Shown here: piece by piece, positions 5,581 to 5,718 of the stretch
Numbering within the stretch: position 1 is the stretch's first letter
Layout: the number at the start of each line of letters is the position of its first letter
The notes under the pieces: model-generated
Databases searched by the model: none
Told to the model about the DNA's origin: nothing
Seen by the model: the letters and a program-made list of their open reading frames with translations, nothing else
Made by a program: the position numbers and the translations under genes
Assembly: GCA_046719465.1 (NCBI GenBank)
Contig: JBDNCV010000197.1
Span: forward strand, 1 to 5,718
Source: JANWYT01 sp046719465
Lineage (GTDB): Bacteria; Chloroflexota; Anaerolineae; Aggregatilineales; Phototrophicaceae
DNA length: 5,718 bases
Reading direction: 5' to 3'

Positions 5581-5625
5581 TTCAGCATGCAGGGGCGACG
5601 TGTTACCCGAATGACGCCATTCATC

Positions 5626-5640
5626 ATGGGGGAGTGTCTA
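5626..5640. repeat. right arm of the 15-bp inverted repeat bracketing lpdA
   Basis: ATGGGGGAGTGTCTA begins 45 bases after the lpdA stop codon and is a perfect reverse complement of 4079-4093. It carries the GTGTCTA end of the palindromic element family, followed by unrelated sequence to about 5684. Confidence 0.7.
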
Positions 5641-5684
5641 CGGTCGCGGTGATGCGTCATCTCGTCTTGTTCGGTTGGTGTTAC

Positions 5685-5718
5685 AAGGCCTCATCCCCCA
5701 ACCCCCTTCTCCCACTGG
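5685..5718. repeat. second copy of the C-rich repeat, cut by the window edge
   Basis: AAGGCCTCATCCCC (5685-5698) is identical to 3990-4003 and is followed by a C-rich arm (CAACCCCCTTCTCCCA) closely matching the left arm of hairpin 1. The window ends at ACTGG, where the hairpin loop and the returning G-rich arm would begin. Confidence 0.7.

Noticed and set aside
5609..5622. GAATG/CATTC inverted repeat as an lpdA terminator
   Set aside because: Only a 5-bp AT-containing stem with no T run after it; too weak to call.
4079..5640. lpdA as the cargo of a composite insertion sequence
   Set aside because: No transposase and no target-site duplication next to the arms; kept only as an inverted-repeat observation.

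Overview
The window is a GC-rich, gene-dense piece of a bacterial chromosome. The gene set is a lipoprotein with FxLYD-like repeats, a small TIR-domain protein, type III pantothenate kinase, a SpoU/TrmH rRNA-type methyltransferase and a stand-alone dihydrolipoyl dehydrogenase. Together with the TAYACT-type promoters and the C-rich hairpin repeats, this suggests an environmental Chloroflexota, perhaps Anaerolineae-like. That assignment is inference from style and family content; no rRNA or other phylogenetic marker is present.

Layout. The first 66 bases are the start of a minus-strand gene that runs off the left edge. It diverges from a lipoprotein gene (135-1301) across a 68-bp gap in which two -10 elements overlap on opposite strands. 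Next come a TIR-domain protein with a C-terminal membrane anchor (1366-1977), then coaX (2040-2825) and an RNA 2'-O-methyltransferase (2818-3591), which overlap by 8 bp and are probably translationally coupled. A 51-codon-class membrane microprotein (3691-3846) follows, with its own extended -10 promoter, a strong ribosome binding site and a hairpin terminator. A 333-bp gene-free stretch holds that terminator and a 105-bp palindromic repeat element with 9-bp terminal inverted repeats and two internal hairpins. lpdA (4180-5580) closes the coding part, followed by a second, incomplete copy of the repeat family cut by the right edge.

How the genes relate. Only coaX and the methyltransferase look like an operon by overlap. 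The others each have a candidate TA(T/C)ACT -10 element 6 to 45 bases before the start codon, so most appear to be separate transcription units read in the same direction. CoaX (coenzyme A synthesis) and LpdA (2-oxoacid dehydrogenase or glycine cleavage E3) are core metabolism. The TIR protein, if enzymatically active, would consume NAD+, but nothing in the window marks this as a defence island.

The most interesting items are the tail-anchored TIR protein with a degenerate first TIR motif, the well-signalled 51-residue membrane protein, the overlapping divergent promoter with a probable leaderless lipoprotein mRNA, and the palindromic repeat family, including a perfect 15-bp inverted repeat that brackets lpdA.
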